This document shows positions 13,278 through 24,417 of a DNA stretch of 64,000 bases, one piece after another. This DNA comes from Lepiota brunneoincarnata (taxonomy: Eukaryota; Basidiomycota; Agaricomycetes; Agaricales; Agaricaceae). A program made the position numbers and the translations under genes. The notes under the pieces were generated by a model. The model saw only the letters and a program-made list of their open reading frames with translations. It made no database searches and was not told where the DNA came from. Each line of letters opens with the position of its first letter. Position 1 is the stretch's first letter. The stretch is taken from contig JAEBUN010000012.1 of assembly GCA_023014365.1 (NCBI GenBank), positions 310,001 through 374,000 on the forward strand, read 5' to 3'.

Positions 13278-15811
13278 TCATGAAGATAAATTCCTGAAAG
13301 CGTTCTTGCTCCCACTACGCACGCCTTTCCTTCTCTGGGTTCTCCCCTTTTTCTGTGTCTCGCCAACTTCAACCTCCTCCACGCTACCTCTTTCCATGCC
13401 GGCGCCAAATACCTCGACGCCCTTCCTCCGAAGCACTCGGCCTTTGCCACCTTTCTTGCCACCTGTACTGTGCTTTTCAGACTTGTCCTGGTTTGATGGT
13501 ACCCAAGTAATCTCCATGCCCCCGTCTTCACTCTGTCGAACAGCACCACCTTGACGGTCCTTTTTGGGCCTGGTCTCCAATGAGGAGTTGAGAAGACGTT
13601 TACCAAAGGAAGCGTTTCTGTCTGTCCCACGGATATCTCCCCGAGCGTGCATGGGCACAAGATTGATGTTAGTGACGCGCGTACGTGGTTGTACCCGATC
13701 ATGGTTTTGTTCTGGGCGAGCGCGAGGGTTAAACTGGGCCAGATCTAGTTACCAGAGATTCAATATGGCAACGAGAAGCCGAGACCAAGATAAGGACCTA
13801 CCTCCAGCGTCACTACTATCTGAAGACGAGCCTTCGTCATTTCCGCTCCCACTTTCACTTTCACTCTCACCCAACCCATCTGATGACATCTTGTCGCTTT
13901 CCTCTTCCTCATCCTCCACCGCCGTCTTCGCCCATCTCTGCGCAGTAGCCGAAGGGTTGAGTAACGCATACTCCCTGCTATTCTCATCAACCGCAAACTC
14001 GGCGTCCTCAAACACCTTGGCGAAACGAGGATCATTAAGCAAATTCGACCCTTTTTTGGTTTTTTCCTTTTCCTCGACCCCTTCCATATCGACGCCTTCA
14101 TCGAGACCGGCCTTCCTGGCCTTCCTCCTTTCTTCGCGCTTCTTCGCCCTCTCTTCCTCCTTGAGAATCTTCTCTGCCAGTGCCTTATTAACTTTGACGC
14201 CAACCTCTTTCTTGCTCCGAATCCGTGTGTCGGCGAGTTTCTCCATCTTCTCGCGGATGAGTTTCTCGCGATGTTCGGCGTACGCAAAGGGATTGGCGAT
14301 AACACGCGCGGCGTCGTAGAGTTTGAGTGAGATGAAGTGGCCATGCATGTACGGCTTGAGCATAGGTGTGCCAATGAGATGATCCAAGCCCAGTCTGAAG
14401 CAAGCAAGTTAGCGTGAGTGCGTCGTGAGGGGTTATAGGGAGAGTAGGAGGCGCACGTTTTGAGCTCGTTCCGTTCCACAAACTTGTAGTCTTCGTATAC
14501 GGAACGTGTGGTCTGGTCCTCCATTTCCTCAGTGATGTTCTCAAGGAAACTAGCCCAGCGGGGGGCCGGCCCAAGCTGAGGAATGTAATATGTTGCCATC
14601 TGGATACCCTCGTTTGCGGTCAGAAGTAAACCGCTACCTGGGACATGATGGATGTCGTTAAGATCGTTGGCTGGGGTTATCGAAACAAAATTATTTGAAG
14701 GCTATTCATGGTATGAGACAGGAGATATAAACGCGATGAGACCAAAACGCACCGAGTTCTTGTCCCAAATCTTAACGACCTTCATATCTGCACTGAGTAC
14801 CATACCGTCACCAGCCATTCGACTTCCACCTTCAATCCAGATGACCTTTTTGATCGGCAAACCATAACCTTGGTCTTTGAGTGCATACGGGCGTGCCGCG
14901 CGAATATCATATAGCAGCGTGTGCCCAGTATTCGTCCCGATGGCATATGAAAGGCCATCAGGCCGCGAAGCAATTGCGGTGACACTCAATACCCCATTCG
15001 AGTCCGCTCCTGTTGTGGATAACAATCTCTGCACAGGGAGTTGCAATGTCCCAACACTGGCCCGCGAGCGGGGATCCCAAAACTGCACTGTCCCATTTCC
15101 ATCAATGCCAAAACCGAGAAGCTGATGGGCGGGGTTGACATCAATGACATTCACCCCGACAATCTCTTCATCGGTTTCACTCGGTTCCAGAACCAAGGGG
15201 CTCATGAACCGTCCTTGGTCGAGGTTGAGTCGATAAATCTCGTTACCGGAAGCGGAGAAGTATGCATCGCATGAGGGGAAGTGGTAGGCCACGGAGCGGC
15301 CGAAACGAGGTATTCGAGTGCGGTAGTGAAACCCATCTTGTGTGTGGAGTTCGACACTACGGTCGTTTTGTAGGTGTATTGACTTCGTCCAGTCATCCGA
15401 TAGAATCTACAATAGGAAGATTGTGTTGGCGGCACGAACTGACAGATGTGTTTATAGATCTAGGGGGTAAAGCAATAACTCACGCACAACGAAATCAACG
15501 TTTTCTGCGTCTGTATGACGCTCGAACTTCAACGTAAGCTGATCCAAATCCCATACTCTCATTTGAGGTTTGTAAGTGCCAGTGGCGATTACGTGGTGCC
15601 CATCCCGGGTTGTCTTGATTCGGTTGCTAGCTTCGGGGAACTCGAAACCTTGGATAAGTTCAATTTTCCCCTCCACGTGCTCCCGTACGGCTCGTTTTCC
15701 CTTTCCTGCAGCCGCCCTCCTTCGTGTCAGCCAGTCTGGGAGTGAAGATGACGACCCTGCGGTTGCACCGTTGACAGTATAGACCTTGACATTGGAGTAG
15801 TCGGCGACCAT
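13278..15811 (-). CDS. ENP2: Nucleolar protein 10 / Enp2, ribosome biogenesis WD-repeat protein
   Basis: This nucleolar WD-repeat protein acts in 18S rRNA processing and small-subunit assembly. Five exons join in frame (15811-15488, 15406-14753, 14701-14457, 14394-13802, 13744-13278) to give 760 residues. Diagnostic stretches are IELIQGFEFPEASNRIK and ATGTYKPQMRVWDLD near the N-terminus, SCDAYFSASGNEIYRLNLDQ, then YYIPQLGPAPRWASFLENI and the NUC153-like NPFAYAEHREKLI. An acidic, serine-rich stretch follows, and the C-terminus is basic (KKGRTQRRKGVRSGSK), as expected for a nucleolar protein. The start ATG at 15811 opens MVADYSNVKVYTVNGA. The stop lies only 71 bp from the stop of the convergent dehydrogenase, so their 3' ends probably overlap. 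Confidence 0.93.
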
Positions 15812-17214
15812 CCTACAAAAATTTTTGGAAAAGTATTTCAATCAGTTTCCCTCGGCCCTTCAGAAACAAAAAGTAGAATGGCTGTATGCGGGTCAGTGTA
15901 AGAGGAAGTCGGACTTCACAAAATTTCTGATTGTAGTTTGTATCACGTGACATTTTCGCTAATGTCCCCTGACTGATTGGCCCTGCTAAGCATAGGAGCG
16001 TGGCTCAGACGTTTCGCGGTCACCTCGGTATCCTACCCACCAAACGCCGTTGATGACTAGACACATGCGCTTAATATTATTTGAAGGAACGTTATCTTGC
16101 TGACCTTTGGGGTATCAAAATGCGGAGTTAAGCCTCGTTGTTTAAAGGTGGACGGCGACTCTCACGTATTTCTGCCCATGCCGTCACCCCGAGAAGTTGT
16201 TGAGGAGATAAAAATGTCATAAGTCGCCGAGTCGGAGGAGATTTGGTGCCCAAACGTTTCCGGTCGGACTTGAGCGCCACTGGCCAGCTAGCAAAAAAAA
16301 CCTCCCTGTGGCCCCAGGCTAATAAGTCTCTCCGTAATATGGAGGCCCATGAGAAAATAAAGGGATTCAATTATCTTCTCTCCAGCAAGTTCCCTGGCTT
16401 CCGATAAAAGAGTAGCGATTATAACCTCCGTCCTCCGGTAGCCAAATTGATATGCGTTCCCCCCTCGCAGCTACAAACCTGGGTCTAGGAACACAGTTCG
16501 GATGCTTAAAAGAAGCCGGCGGAGCGAGGATATTTTCAAAAGAGTGAGTTTCCCTAGAATGGAGAGCAGTGGTGCACGGGTAGCAATGCTTGCTGCAGAC
16601 GCCGTGATCGCTCTGCTCCGGTCGGAGTATCCCATATCACAAACCAATGGTCAATTTTCCGTGCAGACACAAGAAGCGAGAGCTATTGGTGCTCTGGGCA
16701 ATGCCGGGCCTGAGATAAATAAAGCACATGTTCGGCTGGCCAGCTTCAGAGTTTCTGTCTGTTCATCAACTTCTTCTTAATTCAATTATCCAAGTCTACC
16801 AAGCAACAAGTTCGCCCAAGGCTATTTTCTAAATTCGACCCGCCCTCGCCGATAAAGTTGCGATCAAGGTCGCGATCAAGTAATCGAGATTAGAGATCAA
16901 CGAGTTGGTACTGTTCCTCCAGCATTTTAAGCTGGCCTTCATCAATTACTCCAAAGCCTGCGTGTGAACATTTTCCGCAGCATGCCATAGATAGAGCGAT
17001 CATATTCAAACGCAAATTTTTGCATACGTTGGGCGTGCACTCACAGCACTGTTGCATGTCGAACTGGCGCTCAGTGTGACAATGAGAATGCGACGCCAGT
17101 GTCTACAAAAGGAATAGCACCATACTTACATAAGCTAATCGCCACGTCGTGACCTTTTGACACGTTAGCTTGTCGAGTGGGCGACTCGCCATCCTCCTTC
17201 AACCAGACACCACC
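15812..17214. other. Divergent intergenic region between ENP2 and SURF4
   Basis: This 1.4 kb stretch should hold both promoters. I see one TCACGTGA site near the ENP2 start. The open frames at 16128-16370 (-) and 16502-16780 (+) do not resemble known proteins. Confidence 0.5.
15943..15950. promoter_or_regulatory. TCACGTGA element upstream of ENP2
   Basis: This exact 8-bp E-box palindrome lies 132 bp upstream of the ENP2 ATG, in the same distance range as the copies upstream of LYS2, MutY, DNAJC11 and SCS7. Confidence 0.6.
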
Positions 17215-18361
17215 ATGTCTTCAAGAATCAACATAGCACGCCCTCAGGCTAGCTCATACAGTAGCGACCCACATGGCCTGTCCAATTCCAGGCCATCTTC
17301 CGGCTACAGAGCTGCCAACCCCGACGACCCGCTCGAGAAAATCCGAACCATTAGCAAGCAGATTGAGGACAACATCGAAATCTACTCGCAGCCTTTGAAA
17401 CCCCACCTGCCGGCTATTGGGCGTTTCATGATTGTCGTAACCTTCCTAGAGGACGCGTTGAGGATTGTTTCACAATGGAGCGACCAGCTATGGTACTTGC
17501 AGCAGTGCGTATCAAGCCTCATTTTGTTCGCAATGTTGAGCCTAACAAGCTTGATCGTCACAGGCACCGAAAGTTCCCTTGGGGCATCTCCCACTTCTTC
17601 CTCATCCTCAATGTCATCGTAAGTCCAAACTATCGCCGTTTTCGTGATGTTTCTCAACATATTCGATAGGTCATGTTGTCTGGTTCCTCCGCCGTCATCC
17701 TGAAGCGCTACACGGAATACGCGGTTGCCGGCCTCCTCGGCGTCGTCATTATTCAGGGCTTCGGCTACGGACTCATCTTCGACTTGAATTTCTTCCTGCG
17801 CAACCTCAGTGTTATCGGTGGTCTCTTCATGGTCTTCAGTGACTCGATGGCCTCCCGCAAATCCGTGTTTGCAGGTCTTCCCATGATGAGCGAGAACGAC
17901 CGCAGGAAATAGTACGTCCTTGCAATCTGCATTAAATGCTCCCTCATTAATTTGGTGTTCAGTTTCCTCCTAACTGGTCGTGTGCTCCTGATCTTCCTTT
18001 TCCTCGGATTCATTATTCAAGGCGAATGGAGTCTCGCTCGTGTCTTCGTTTCCATCGTTGGTTTTGCCGCATGTGTCATGGTTGCCATCGGCTTCAAGGC
18101 CAAGTGGTCTGCTGCATTCTTGGTTGTGGTGCTGAGTGTCTTCAACGTTTTCGCAAACAACTGGTGGTCCGTCCACTCTGCACACCCTCAACGGGACTTC
18201 TTGAAGTATGACTTCTTCCAGACGTTGTGTGAGTATGGTTGCTCTATGAATTATGTACAATGGCTCACTCGCCTCATGCAGCCATTGTGGGTGGTCTCAT
18301 CCTCCTCGTTAACATGGGACCTGGTGGCTTGTCTGTCGACGAGAAAAAGAAGACGTTCTAA
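17215..18361 (+). CDS. ERV29: SURF4/Erv29 ER cargo receptor
   Basis: This polytopic membrane protein packages soluble cargo into COPII vesicles at the ER. Five exons are seen, joined by introns at about 17502-17574, 17623-17669, 17911-17962 and 18228-18280, giving roughly 310 residues, as in yeast Erv29. Telling stretches are LPAIGRFMIVVTFLEDALRI, HRKFPWGISHFFLILNVI, YTEYAVAGLLGVVIIQGFGY and NNWWSVHSAHPQRDFLKYDF. The protein ends in KKTF, a dilysine (KKXX) ER-retrieval signal, which supports both the identity and the chosen last exon. The start ATG at 17215 has a CACCATG context and precedes a disordered cytosolic N-terminus. No frame break was seen. Confidence 0.93.
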
Positions 18362-21300
18362 TTGTCTCCCCTGCTTTGCTTTACTTGATCCCTGTCTATA
18401 GTGATGACATTGCATGTATGGGTTAATTAGGTTGTGACTGAAAATAGGAATGCCCATTCCTCTTGCGCTTTATACCCGAAATCAGTCCTCGCCCAGGATC
18501 ATCTTGCGGAAAGAGTTCCAGAATACACGACCGCATTGTTCCATATTCTGCCATATTCCCCATGGATTTCTCTCCCTAGGAGGGTCTTTCAGGACCAGAA
18601 CTGCTCCACAGAACCAATCAACTTAAATTTGGACATTTTATGCATGCTTGCCTACGTGAACGATATGGCCCACCGCCGGTATACCCTTGACCCAGCCTCA
18701 AGCGTAAATCTTCCGCTTCGATTGGTTGCTGTCAGAGCCACATACTTATTCCTCCCGTCTAGTGATCTTCTCCATACGCTTGTGAGTGTCCGAAGCCAGA
18801 AGGAAATAGTACACACCGCTGTACATTAGAGCCATGTCTATGTACGCCCAAAAGAGCGGCCGAAAGCTTAACTGTAATCACGGCCGACGGGCTGTCCGAA
18901 CTTCCGTCACCGTTACTTTTGAGAACCAGACCCCATGTCTGGCCGAACCTCGCGCTGAAATTCGGAGTTTGAGTGCCTTCCGCAACACCGGCGGTGCACA
19001 AATAGCAAAGCTCAGCTTTGAAAATAATTTAGGGGTACAGGATGAAGTTGGTGGATGACGGCAGCCCTGATCCTAGACACTTATGGGGTTTATGCCACAA
19101 TGATTGATTTGATTAACAGCTCTCTGGGGCTTTCCGGTTCGGAGGAGCCTCCACACACATACATAAGTAGTCTTGCATCTACCCTGCCGTGGCGCCGGGC
19201 AATGATTGTAATCGTGGTAGCACGGAGCAAAGCACATGCTCCATTTTCAAGTCGGCTTGATCAAATGCTTCTTTGCTTAGAAGTAATATGCGTCTGAGCG
19301 CCTGAGCAAGCGCAAGATCATTCCCCAAGAACCTTAAATCCAAGGAACTGATTTCCAACAACTTCCGTCGGTCTGGGCTGGAGGAGAGCATATGCATCGC
19401 TCGGTCACCGTGGCTCAGCATGGGGCTGACAAACTTGTCTCGCTCGCATGACGGAATGCTCTGGCTTCGATGTACAGCGGCACCATGTGCAAACTCTCCC
19501 ATCAGTGGGGGGGGACATCATTTGCCCACCAAGGAGTGCATGGGTTCCTTTCTCTCGCCGTCAAAAGATGCAGTTTTTTTAAAAAAAAGAGTTGGCAGCT
19601 TCCCTACCCGTCCCCGATCATGGATTCAGGATTAAGCTTGCTCCATCCTCATTTTGTCAAGTAAATGGAACCATCGGGTGCTCTTGTGCGCGATTGTCTC
19701 GCGCCACCATCAGGAAGTCGGAGTCCCTCTATTTTTTGGGGGGACAGACGAGCCATGCGGCAGCATTTGGAGTGCGAGTAGGTTTATTTCCAGGTGTTAA
19801 CGTATCCCTTGTCTTAATAGGATTTTTTTTCGGTGGATGCTGTGACTGCAAAAAAATATATGTGTGTATATACATAAACGACCCTCTAGGACGCTTACCG
19901 GGAAACACCCTAAGGGCTGCGTGACAGCGGGGCCGTTAAGCCCGCCATTTTGAGGAGGGAGAAACCAGGGAGGGCAAATTTGAAAAATGGTGACTGTAGG
20001 GCCGATTTGCTGGGTTTTGGGAGCATTGACTCGTCTCGGACTTGTGAGCCGAAAACAACCCTGGGACGACCTGAACCAGTGGAAACCTACGAAATCGTAG
20101 AAGGCCTATATAAACTTCGGTTTGGACCGCGAGCTCAACGGGAGATCTTAAAACCCGTTAATATGAGAGCGATTTTCTGAAAAGAATGGAGTCCGAAATG
20201 CGGTTGGGCGTCAAGCAGCTGAAGGTTCTTTAGCGATGAAGACGGTGGACATGAAGTCCGATCGCTTTAACCCACGATGATAGCCAAGAACCTGTGCATG
20301 GGGACGTTTGCGTGTATTTGGAGTTTTGAAGAAGGATGCTATTGCTGTCTGTCGGTAAATGGGAGTGACAAGTGAGAGTTTGACAATCAAAGCTGACGCA
20401 CCCTGCTGAGGATTTCCAAAGTCCGAGGATCTCATAAGAGAAAATGATCAGCGGGGAAGCGCCTGGTGCGACTATTACTTCCAGAAGGAAGCAAACCTTG
20501 CGAGGTTGAAATCATCATTGCCGCACAACCCTAGCCCAAAGTGAGGGTGGGAAAGTCAGATAGCCCGAGATACTGAACCTTGTGTTGTGCTGACGAGTCT
20601 AAGAGCGTTTCGTCCGGTGAAATATCGGGCCTACGCACACGAAGGAGAACCAGGGTATGAGCGTTACTAACCCTTGTTCCCAAAGTGCTTGAGGGCCTTC
20701 TTCGAAGGCCATACGTTCGCTACTGGTATCCATGGGATGAATTGGCGAAGGAACATAGCGTGGCGTACAAGGCGCGACGTATGGTTGTTTCAGGAGGTTG
20801 ATGGAGTGAGATACGCACATGTATCCCATGCTATGTCAAATAGACCCGGGCACTGTGGGTTGAGAATAGCCGGTGATAGGGTGTCCCAGTTGCCGCCACA
20901 GCACGGAGAGCTTTGTAGGCTCATTAAAAATGCTAGAAATTATGGACCCTGGCTGTGATTCGGCGTAGAGATAAGCCTGAGGGTTGGCGCTGGGCTGCTT
21001 TTCGAGTGGGATGATTTTCTGTTGGTGCACGATGTTGCGAGCGTAAGGGGAAATCGATTCCCAATTGGCTCAGGTTGATTTGAGTGAGAAATTCGACAGT
21101 CGAATCGTAGCTCATTGTTTTGGTTCATTACCGATACTTATCGAATGACCTAACATGGTTCGGGTTGTGGCGTAGCCATTGTGATGAATGATTATGTCGA
21201 TCAGTGAAACTCACCTTTGCTTTTGTACGTAGAGCTGTGACGTAGTAGACGGATAACTTCAAGACTTACTTCATCAGAATGAAGAGCCTTGTTACCTTGA

Positions 21301-21788
21301 AGAGTGGACAGTACATAAACAACGATATTTGGACTATCGCTTCAGCGAGCGGACGTTGGTAAGCGGGGGACCCACTCCGGTTGTTGTATGTACTGCGCCA
21401 AGTTCAGGGCTTGTGGCGGAGGCATGGGAGAAGAAGCTAGCTCCAAGATCTTAGCAGTTTCATGTTGTCAGCGTCCTGGTTCCATAATGATACTCCTAGC
21501 GTATTTCGGGTGATGAAATTGGAAAAATATTGCTGTTGCAGGTGGCGAACCACAAAAATAACGGAGAACCCGCCATTTAGGATCTTTCCTCGATCACGTG
21601 ATCCACACGAATGCCAGGAAATTCTGTGAAAATCAACATTCACCAGCGACCCTTGACATCAGGTAAAAGGCACTCTGCTCAGTTCCACGACATTATCACC
21701 CTCATGCTGATCGTTGCACAGCAGGGGTCCATCAAAGGAGTGTATCCGAGCCCTGTCTCCGCACTCCACTTTGCTGTCTATTCCTGCC
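18362..21788. other. 3.4 kb region without a recognisable gene
   Basis: No frame yields a known protein and no exon-like set emerges. Small features are a 17-bp hairpin (7-bp arms GGCCTTC/GAAGGCC) at 20694-20710, short A and T runs near 19566-19590 and 19820-19860, and a TCACGTGA site at 21594 that belongs to the MutY promoter. A rapidly evolving or non-coding transcript cannot be excluded. Confidence 0.45.
21594..21601. promoter_or_regulatory. TCACGTGA element upstream of the MutY gene
   Basis: It is the core of the 12-bp palindrome GATCACGTGATC and lies 188 bp upstream of the MutY ATG. It closely resembles the palindrome at LYS2. Confidence 0.6.
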
Positions 21789-23936
21789 ATGGGCAAACGC
21801 CGAGTCTCCCGATCAGAAGGCGAATGCAACGACCAGGACAAAGTATTATTATCATCCATCTCTGACTCAGATGACTGGGTCGACGTGGGGAATAAACTGA
21901 GAGGCTCTACGAAGTCAACTTTGCAGAAATATACTGCAAAGAAGAGAAAAACAGAAGAACATATACGGGAGCCCGCCACCACTCAGGGGACTCCTGAGGT
22001 CAGGGATTCCGAGCACCCCAAATCTAGACATTCGATCCGGTCTCTCGGCCCCTTACGCGCAGCACTGCTCCAATGGTACGCCACTGTCCACGATTCCCGT
22101 GGTATGCCATGGCGAAAACCATCCAACGTTTCTCAAGGGCCGGGAGAACGTGCTCAGCGTGCCTATGAGGTATCTCACATGCATGATCCTGGTTAAGAAG
22201 GATAAGTCTCATGAAGCACACACAGGTGTGGGTATCAGAAGTAATGTTGCAACAAACCCAAGTAGCCACGGTCATACCGTATTACAATCGTTGGATGGAA
22301 ACGTAAGATTCTCTTACAGAAATTTCCACCGCACGAAGCTGCATGCATTGACACGAGCCATACAGATTTCCCACCCTGGAAGATCTCGTGGGTTGTCTCC
22401 AGTTTTGCAGCATGGTCCGACTTATGACCTCTTGGCTAGGCGAAAGCGGATGTGGATCAAGTTAATGCATTATGGAAGGGGCTCGGCTACTATAGCAGAG
22501 CGACTCGCCTCCTCAAAGGCGCCAAGCAGGCTGTCAAGGAATACGGAGGAAGGCTGCCAGATAACGCGAAGGAAATGCAAGCCAATATTCCTGGTATTGG
22601 CCGATATAGCGCCGGAGCCATCTGTTCCATCGCGTACGGCGAACGAGTTCCTGTTGTAAGCATCGAGTTCGCTCCTTTGTCCGAGGCAATGTCCATGTGA
22701 GGCTTCTAGCTTGATGGAAATGTTCACCGATTACTCAGTCGACTTCTCGCGCTCCATGCTTTACCGAAAGCTAAAGCGACACTGGACATACTTTGGGAAG
22801 CAGCTAGCGCCATGGTGCAAGAAGAAAGTAATAAATAAATATCTCTTCACACTGTGACATTAACTCATGAGGTGATTTTGCTTCTCGTCGAGCAGGTGAA
22901 GCAGAGTGTGTGTCATCTCATCCTGGGGATATCAACCAAGCCTTGATCGAGCTCGGAAGCACAGTCTGCAAAGTACGGGATCCTTCCTGTGAATCATGTC
23001 CACTTCGGTCTTGGTGTTCGGCCTATGCTCTGACTCGTGAACAGACCCGGAGCGAGCCGGTAAGCCGCTGAATCCCGAATTCGCTATCTCTGGTCCAGTT
23101 TTCACCCCGTCCACAGTCTCTTCCAGATGTTGAAGACGTATGCACTATCTGCGAGCCGATGACAGGTAGCTGGGAAGTCTCTGCGTTCCCCATGAAAGCG
23201 GTGCGCAAGAAAGCTAGAGAAGAACTGGATATTGTGAACGTTGTCGAGTGGCGTTCTGACAAGCCTTCTGATCAAAGGTTCTTCTTCCTTGTCAAGAGGC
23301 CTGAAACCGGTGGGTTGCTCCGACTTTGCAGCTAACCCGAATTCCTCTGATATTATATAACACTTCAAGGTCTGCTGGCTGGGTTGTTCGACTTCATGAC
23401 ATCGGTAAATGTCTCCAAAAATATATCAGGACAGGCTGTCAGAGAGCTATCACTTGAACTCCTCGGTGAATGTTTCGGACAATCGTTTCATGAGCCAACA
23501 CGTTTGCTACCAGGAGTGGCTAGTGGCGGTGACATCAGGGAACTTCGGGTCGTAAAAATATCCATCGTTGGAGATGTTTCCCATGTTTTCTCGCACATAA
23601 AGAAGACCTACCGGGTGGTATGGGTGTTGATGGCAGGAGGTAGCGAAGTACCTGAGTTTAATCGGGATTTCCAATCGCGAACACCGCCCAAACAACCCTT
23701 GAGACGGCGAGGGAATCGCAGCGCCCCCGAGGGAAAGCTCCAGAAGGGATCAACTCCGTCAACGGACGGGCTGTGGGCGCCGTTAAACGAAGTAATGAAC
23801 ACCAAGTATGTCCATCTTGTTCTTTCAGGTGAGAGACCGAATCAGAAGCTAGACTACTTTCAGTATGGGAACAGGGTCTGTCAAAGTGTGGAATTTGGCG
23901 AAGAGATTCTGGGAGAGGGGTGTAGATAGGATTTAG
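21789..23936 (+). CDS. MUTYH: Adenine DNA glycosylase (MutY/MUTYH)
   Basis: This base-excision repair enzyme removes adenine mispaired with 8-oxoguanine. The start ATG at 21789 sits in a strong CCATGG context and opens [12 protein letters not shown], a basic nuclear-type N-terminus. Joined exons show the substrate-binding [16 protein letters not shown], the helix-hairpin-helix [18 protein letters not shown], the catalytic-aspartate motif LDGNVHRL, and the four cysteines of the iron-sulfur cluster with spacing C-x6-C-x2-C-x5-C in [17 protein letters not shown]. The C-terminal part resembles the Nudix-like 8-oxoG recognition domain ([30 protein letters not shown]). The last intron near 23808-23870 gives a terminal exon ending at the TAG at 23934-23936. 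No frame break was noticed. Confidence 0.93.
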
Positions 23937-24417
23937 ATGAGAAGGTAAGTGATGACCCGTAACAATGGAGAATTTCATTCTTTGGGAAATCAATGGGGAA
24001 TTGAACCATATTTAATTTGCAGAAGATCGACCTCTATTTTGTTATCTGACGTGTCGGAATCCACGTATGCTATTAAAAATACATTTTCCTTTACCCTCGG
24101 CGTATACGTCCCGACGGGTTGCCGAAACAGGTATCCCACAATGCATCCAGAAACATGGTTTTGGGTTCTGGGTTCAAATTGTACTGAGTTACGATCTACT
24201 CCCATTCTTTCGAGAGTTCAACAGCTGGGCTTTTTGTCAATATCAGAGTGTTGGTGGTCAACTCATGGCGGCCCTCGAGCCCTTGGTGAATTGAGAGTTT
24301 CCACATGAAATCACGTGACGTGGCGTTCGATGCCTCGCCAACTTTGCTTGACAGACCCAGACACGTCGTCACTCTCCTCTCGCTCAACACCGTTGCTGGC
24401 TATATGTCGAGCCTCAA
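23937..24417. other. Intergenic region, DNAJC11 promoter
   Basis: This 481 bp region lies between two genes on the same strand. Apart from the TCACGTGA site at 24311 nothing distinct is visible. A B-box-like string on the minus strand near 23990-24000 was checked as a tRNA and rejected. Confidence 0.5.
24311..24318. promoter_or_regulatory. TCACGTGA element upstream of DNAJC11
   Basis: This exact 8-bp palindrome lies 100 bp upstream of the inferred DNAJC11 ATG at 24418. Confidence 0.6.

Noticed and set aside
21180..21225. Possible C/D snoRNA (GTGATGA box)
   Set aside because: No D box with terminal stem was found at a suitable distance.
23970..24020. Possible tRNA on the minus strand (GGTTCAATTCC B-box-like string)
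   Set aside because: The flanking bases do not form a T-stem or acceptor stem, and no A-box lies at the right distance.
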